A DNA stretch of 64,000 bases from Volutella citrinella (lineage: Eukaryota; Ascomycota; Sordariomycetes; Hypocreales; Nectriaceae), in contig JAWZSP010000003.1 of NCBI GenBank assembly GCA_034401135.1, positions 620,001-684,000 of the forward strand. Direction: 5' to 3'. Of the stretch, positions 60,201-64,000 are shown in pieces. A program made the position numbers and the translations under genes. The notes under the pieces were generated by a model. It made no database searches and had not been told where the DNA came from. It worked only from the letters and a program-made list of their open reading frames with translations. Position 1 is the stretch's first letter. Each line of letters opens with the position of its first letter.

Positions 60201-61153
60201 GCACCTCGATGGATTCCGCCCAACCGAAGAACCTGCTCTCGATTCCGTTGCCAACCGAACTCGATACTGCTTCTGCTGGAGCCCTGTTGCTGCAGACTCG
60301 TCCCCGTCCTTATCAGAACCGTCCCCATCGAACTAGCGCAATGTGTATATCCAACGCCAGCCGGTTGATATCTGCCACCAAGCCCACCGCTGGTACCCCA
60401 TTGCCGAAAACGATATTTTGATGGGTCGCATTGTTGTCCATAAGGGCTCGGGTATCGCTTGTCCACCTCTCGGCGTCCTGGCGTAGTCGACCGATAAGAT
60501 GCCCCCGGTTGGGCAACATCTAGCGTAGGGAGATAAGGCATCCATTCGAGCACTGGCGCCGTGATTGTAGTAGAGCCGGTAGAGCCGACAGATCCGACGA
60601 GATTGCTCAAAGATAAGGTCAATCTGACCGCTTCCGAACCTAAACGTTAGCTCGAGAGCGTTTTCTCGAGGTGCTCGGATTCCACTGGCTTGAAATCTCA
60701 TTTGCTTTTCCTTAGACTTGGTGAAAGTTCCCATTTCTTGGCAATAAGGTCAAGCTTCGTCGATGGTGGGAAAATATGTATTATTCGATGTAAAATGGGG
60801 TATCTCAATGGTGCACACGGGGCGGCCAGCTCTTGACCCTCCTCGTCATTCACCCCTCATCTGATTATGATGATTTCGCGTATTTGTCCACCTTCTGAGG
60901 ACAGTCTCCATGCCGTAAAATTAGCTCTCAAGATGGAGGTGTGGGATGAAATGCGAGCCCAGATTAGGATTCCGTTGCTGCCCACAAAGAGCAAGGCGCA
61001 TGGCGTTGTAGAATGGGTCGAGATTGATTGGCCAGCGTAGAGGCACCAAATTTGTGACTCCAGACTCCAGACCAAGGGATGCATCGTGCTCTTGTGAAAT
61101 CAAGAGTGCTGAGTTTGGCTTCGCAACAACCGCCACCTTGAATGCGCTGTGAC
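57234..61153. other. Large intergenic region, no intact gene
   Basis: The first 900 bp are the ammonium permease promoter. A G run lies near 57475-57484. At about 60070-60735 the minus strand has three overlapping frames that each look protein-like over short stretches, perhaps a decayed gene (see findings). No intact gene is supported. Confidence 0.45.
57375..58137. promoter_or_regulatory. GATA-factor site cluster upstream of the ammonium permease
   Basis: GATA motifs at 57375-57380 (GATAAA), 57784-57796 (TGATAAGGATAAC, two adjacent sites), 57985-57990 (CTTATC), 58044-58050 (TGATAAG) and 58132-58137 (CTTATC), that is about 140-900 bp upstream of the start at 57233. Paired sites are preferred by the nitrogen regulator AreA/Nit2. 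Regulation is inferred, not shown. Confidence 0.5.
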
Positions 61154-61774
61154 TCATGGCTGAACCTCAGACCTCCACTCATTCTCCAAATCGACAAGCT
61201 TCTTGCCGACTTCCCATGAGGCTTCCTCTTCGAGAATCCTGCGATGCTCTCCTGATATGCGATCCAAAACATACCGACTGACGGTTGCCGAGTCGCGCTC
61301 TGGAGGCCGCCCGATGCCGACTGCAATGCGCACGAATGGTGAATCAGGGTACTTGTCCTGCGAAAGCGACCCTTTCACGCTCTTGATTCCATTGTGACCT
61401 TTGTGGCTTCGGTCCCAGGCTGTCAGGCGTACCACCCCCAAGTCTTTTTCGAGCTCGTCATGGACAATGACAAGGCTTAGAGACGCAGGATCATGCTGCT
61501 TGACCATTTCTTGCCATGCGCGAGCTACAAAGCTTCCAGAAACATTCATCAGCGTCGGAGACTGAACCAATGTGTACTTTGGTCCCCTCGACACCAGACA
61601 TTGTTGCCTCCCCAGAGTTGCCTCGTGGAATGGAGGGTGCCGTAAGGCCTTTGTCAAGCCATTGAGGGCGAAATGGCCGGCCGAGTGAAGGCTTTCGTAT
61701 TTTGGAAGGGGGTTTCCCAGGCTGACAACGAGAAACCGCGGATTGAACATTGCTCCTCTCTGAGGCAACACCAT
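61154..61774 (-). CDS. PTH1: Peptidyl-tRNA hydrolase (Pth1 type)
   Basis: Single exon, 206 aa, ATG at 61774; a second start at Met9 (61750, MFNPRFLVVSLGNP) is possible and would be the bacterial-like one. It hydrolyses the ester of peptidyl-tRNAs released prematurely from ribosomes; the eukaryotic Pth1 is generally mitochondrial. Active-site residues are present: N21 in LGNPLPKY, H30 in LHSAGH, N77 in LMNVSG, D106 in IVHDELEKDLG and N128 in HKGHNGIKS. The sequence around the catalytic His is diverged from the bacterial TRHNAG, as in other fungi. It is divergent from the Rvs161 gene, 351 bp between starts. Confidence 0.92.
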   Translation of the reverse strand: MVLPQRGAMFNPRFLVVSLGNPLPKYESLHSAGHFALNGLTKALRHPPFHEATLGRQQCLVSRGPKYTLVQSPTLMNVSGSFVARAWQEMVKQHDPASLSLVIVHDELEKDLGVVRLTAWDRSHKGHNGIKSVKGSLSQDKYPDSPFVRIAVGIGRPPERDSATVSRYVLDRISGEHRRILEEEASWEVGKKLVDLENEWRSEVQP

Positions 61775-62125
61775 GTCTCGTCTTGTTAGTCGCGATTCAC
61801 CCTCTCGACAATTGGAAGGAGAGGCGTCACGTGATTACACGATGTGCCTGCTGACGTAAAACGAATGGCGCCCAACTTTGAGTGGCGCAGTCTAAGCCCC
61901 ATCGCTGACGTCGATCAGCCGATTGGACTGCGGTCGTGGCTGAGTTTCCGGTTTTGTCGTCACTCACTCTGTTCAACCTGCTTTAGACTACTCCATATTC
62001 CAACCCTCATCCCATATCGACACCACAGCTTTCACGATTGCTGCGCGAACGACTCCTGCGCAGGCAAGCGATACACTAGACATCTTAACCGAATACCCCG
62101 AGCGAGCGAACAGCAGTCAATCAAG
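61775..62125. other. Divergent promoter of PTH1 and RVS161
   Basis: A 351-bp shared promoter. Contains two TGACGT-like motifs, at about 61850-61855 (CTGACGTAA) and 61905-61911 (CTGACGTCG), which resemble CRE/ATF sites. No gene seen. Confidence 0.4.
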
Positions 62126-63109
62126 ATGTCTTGGGCGGGTAGGTGCTTCATCACCCCGCATTTACGAGGGGGCCTAACATGGAAACAGGGTTTAAGAAGA
62201 ATGTGAACCGCGCGACGACGACGGTGATGATGAAGACGGGTATGCAGAATCTCGTGCCTTGCTGTCAGTTCAACGCCTTAACACAACACAGGGCACGTCG
62301 AGAAGACAAATGATCGTGACTACGAGGTCGAGGAGAGGTTAGCAGCTTCGCTACCGAATAAGGCACGAACTAACACTCCACAGACGATTCAAGACAATGG
62401 AAGCCGCGGCGCTTCGATTGCAAAAGGAGTCAAAGGGATACCTTGACTCGCTAAGAGGTTGGTTTCAGGCGACCCATCACTTGGGTGGAGACACTGACGT
62501 TGCCCAGCCATGACGGCATCGCAAATGCGAATCGCGGAAACCATCGACGCGTTCTACGGTGACGCAGGCGCAACCGACGGCGTGAGTCGGAGCTACAAGC
62601 AAGCGGTCGAGGACCTCGATGCCGAGACGATCAAAGCCCTCGACGGCCCCTACCGAACAACGGTGCTGGACCCCATCTCCCGATTCTGCGCCTACTTCCC
62701 CGACGTCAACGAGGCCATCAAGAAGCGCTCCCACAAGCTCCTGGACTACGACGCCCTCCGAGCCAAGGTCAAGCGGCTCGTGGAGAAGCCCGACAAGGAC
62801 GCCACAAAGCTTCCCCGGACCGAGAAGGAGATGGACATGGCCCGGGTCGCGTACGAGCAGTTGAACGAGCAGCTCAGCTCCGAGCTCCCACAGCTCATCG
62901 ACCTCAGGGTCCCCTACTTGGACCCCAGCTTCGAGGCGCTGGTCAAGATCCAGCTGCGGTTCTGCGCTGAGGCGTACTCGCGTATGGCGCAGGTGCAGCA
63001 GTATCTGGACGCGGACACCAGAGACCAGTATGCCGAGGGACACCTGGACCAGCGCGTGGAACAGGCCTTGCAGGAAATTCGCGAACTCAGCATCAGCGGC
63101 ACGGTATAG
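62126..63109 (+). CDS. RVS161: BAR-domain protein Rvs161/Hob3
   Basis: Five exons: 62126-62138, 62189-62239, 62292-62337, 62384-62457 and 62508-63109; introns of 50, 52, 46 and 50 bp; 261 aa. The first exon codes only MSWAG-; the joined N-terminus MSWAGFKKNVNRATTTVMMK and HVEKTNDRDYEVEERRFKTME is that of Rvs161/Hob3. The whole chain is one N-BAR domain: an amphipathic N-terminal helix, then three long helices (LRLQKESKGYLDSLRAMTASQ, RSYKQAVEDLDAETIK, LDYDALRAKVKRLVEKPDKD, VKIQLRFCAEAYSRMAQVQQ). It dimerises with Rvs167-type amphiphysins to curve membranes during endocytosis and has roles in actin organisation and cell fusion. Family and exon structure are secure. Confidence 0.95.
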
Positions 63110-63523
63110 GGTTTCTGCTACTTGGCTTTTGGGTCTTTGGCCCTCTTTTTATTTTTTTGTGAATACTTGGGTTGGCGTATGGACAGGGCGCCAGTCAGGA
63201 GCTGGCATGTGTTTGTGTTTGTAGACGTGCGATGCTCAATGAATGACTCCGCGATTAGATCACAATGCTACAAAATACTCTTAGTATTTTGCACTTCTTT
63301 AAAATTGTCACAGTGTCCTTTCGACTTTTATTTTGCACCAACGCCTTGGTATCGTAGTGTCAGTTCGTTTGCATCATCAAGGGAGGTCTCCAGCCACTCT
63401 CATGCCCCATGTGGCATCCTCCTCGTCCAATCTTTAACCACAGTGTCATTGAACAGGGAAAATACGCATCTGCCCCTGAGTTTGCCCGTCGCAGAGCACC
63501 ATGGCCTCGTTGGAATGATTTTC
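63110..63523. other. Convergent 3' flanks of RVS161 and DCP1
   Basis: No gene seen; T-rich after the Rvs161 stop. Confidence 0.5.
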
Positions 63524-64000
63524 CTAGTGCCCGGTGGGCAACCCGTTCGGGTTCTTGAATAGGTCGCTGAGACTCAGCCGCCGTCCCATTGCCTGCATAG
63601 CCGGCCCGACTTCTGGCCCTTGTGCCTCCACCGGACCCGCCGACCTTGCAATCTTCCAGCTCTCTTGAATCATGGCGGCGTTGACTTCCCGAGTCTCGTC
63701 CTTGTCGTTGTGAATCCACACGCCCAAAACCTTCTCCGACTCGTTCCAGGCGCCCTCAACCTTCAGAATGACCAGCTCTCCCGATATCTCCACGTGGCTC
63801 ACCCTGGAGAGATCGACAATTACATTATCCAGGCCCCTACGGTTGAGCACGAAGACGCAGGCCCGGGGCCGGTGGCTGGGGTCCTCTGGCAGCGGCGACT
63901 GCGCGCAAACGAACATGGTGCCCTCCACGCCCGACTTTTCCCAGCTGCCCGACTCGCTGCCGAATGTGTATATGACCGCATTTGCGGCTATGCTGAGGAT
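63524..64000 (-). CDS. DCP1: mRNA-decapping enzyme subunit Dcp1, C-terminal part (5' end outside window)
   Basis: The frame is open from the right window edge (codon at 64000) to the stop at 63524: 158 residues. The visible part begins ILSIAANAVIYTFGSESGSWEKSGVEGTMFV, the start of the EVH1-like fold, and continues with ACVFVLNRRGLDNVIVDLSRV, GELVILKVEG, LGVWIHNDKDETREVNAAMI and ends LSLSDLFKNPNGLPTGH. The Trp of SWEKSGVEGTMFV and the strand GVWIHND are characteristic. Dcp1 activates the Dcp2 pyrophosphatase, which removes the 5' cap of mRNAs in 5'-3' decay and nonsense-mediated decay, largely in P-bodies. The first helix and start codon lie beyond the window. Confidence 0.94.
   Translation of the reverse strand: MLSIAANAVIYTFGSESGSWEKSGVEGTMFVCAQSPLPEDPSHRPRACVFVLNRRGLDNVIVDLSRVSHVEISGELVILKVEGAWNESEKVLGVWIHNDKDETREVNAAMIQESWKIARSAGPVEAQGPEVGPAMQAMGRRLSLSDLFKNPNGLPTGH

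Overview
The window looks like nuclear DNA of a filamentous ascomycete, most likely a sordariomycete. Genes lie on both strands and are interrupted by short introns (about 46-276 bp, mostly 50-100) with GTRNGT donors, CTRAC-like branch sites and YAG acceptors. Gene content is typical of Pezizomycotina: a GAF-type hybrid histidine kinase, a proteinase-K-type subtilase, PAN-type secreted proteins, a MEP ammonium permease, Grr1, Rvs161/Hob3 and Dcp1. No tRNA, rRNA, CRISPR array or intact transposon was recognised. Species cannot be named from the sequence alone.

Layout. 1-8.4 kb: the 5' part of a hybrid histidine kinase (minus, cut by the left edge just at the H-box), a macrodomain-sirtuin fusion (plus), and a secreted subtilase with an odd Lys/Ala repeat (minus). 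11.6-17.9 kb: an ELO-like membrane protein and two large Ser/Thr-rich secreted proteins that share the same mature N-terminus (all minus). 19.8-26.3 kb: 3-isopropylmalate dehydrogenase, a DsbA/FrnE-like protein, a phospholipase-D-like protein and the AP-2 mu subunit. 27.5-31.0 kb: two small Cys/His-rich proteins of one family. 31.0-36.8 kb: gene-poor, ending in a long pyrimidine-rich leader before a 142-residue protein of unknown function. 38.9-44.1 kb: Sec72, ribosomal protein uL13 and a membrane-anchored UBL-BAG cochaperone (all minus). 46.6-49.8 kb: a small orphan gene, a dithiol glutaredoxin with two possible starts, and Aim18 (CHI-fold mitochondrial protein). 52.0-57.2 kb: Grr1 F-box/LRR protein and an ammonium permease with GATA sites upstream. 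61.2-64.0 kb: peptidyl-tRNA hydrolase, the BAR protein Rvs161, and the 3' part of Dcp1 (cut by the right edge).

The genes do not form an obvious biosynthetic cluster; most are housekeeping or cell-surface functions. The most unusual items are the macrodomain-SirTM fusion, in which a writer and a probable eraser of ADP-ribosylation sit in one chain and the usual sirtuin catalytic His is Gln; the tandem Lys/Ala-rich insert between propeptide and protease domain of the subtilase; the shared mature N-terminal module on two otherwise different secreted proteins; and the pair of Cys/His-rich small proteins. Gene models with introns were built by eye from splice signals and frame continuity.
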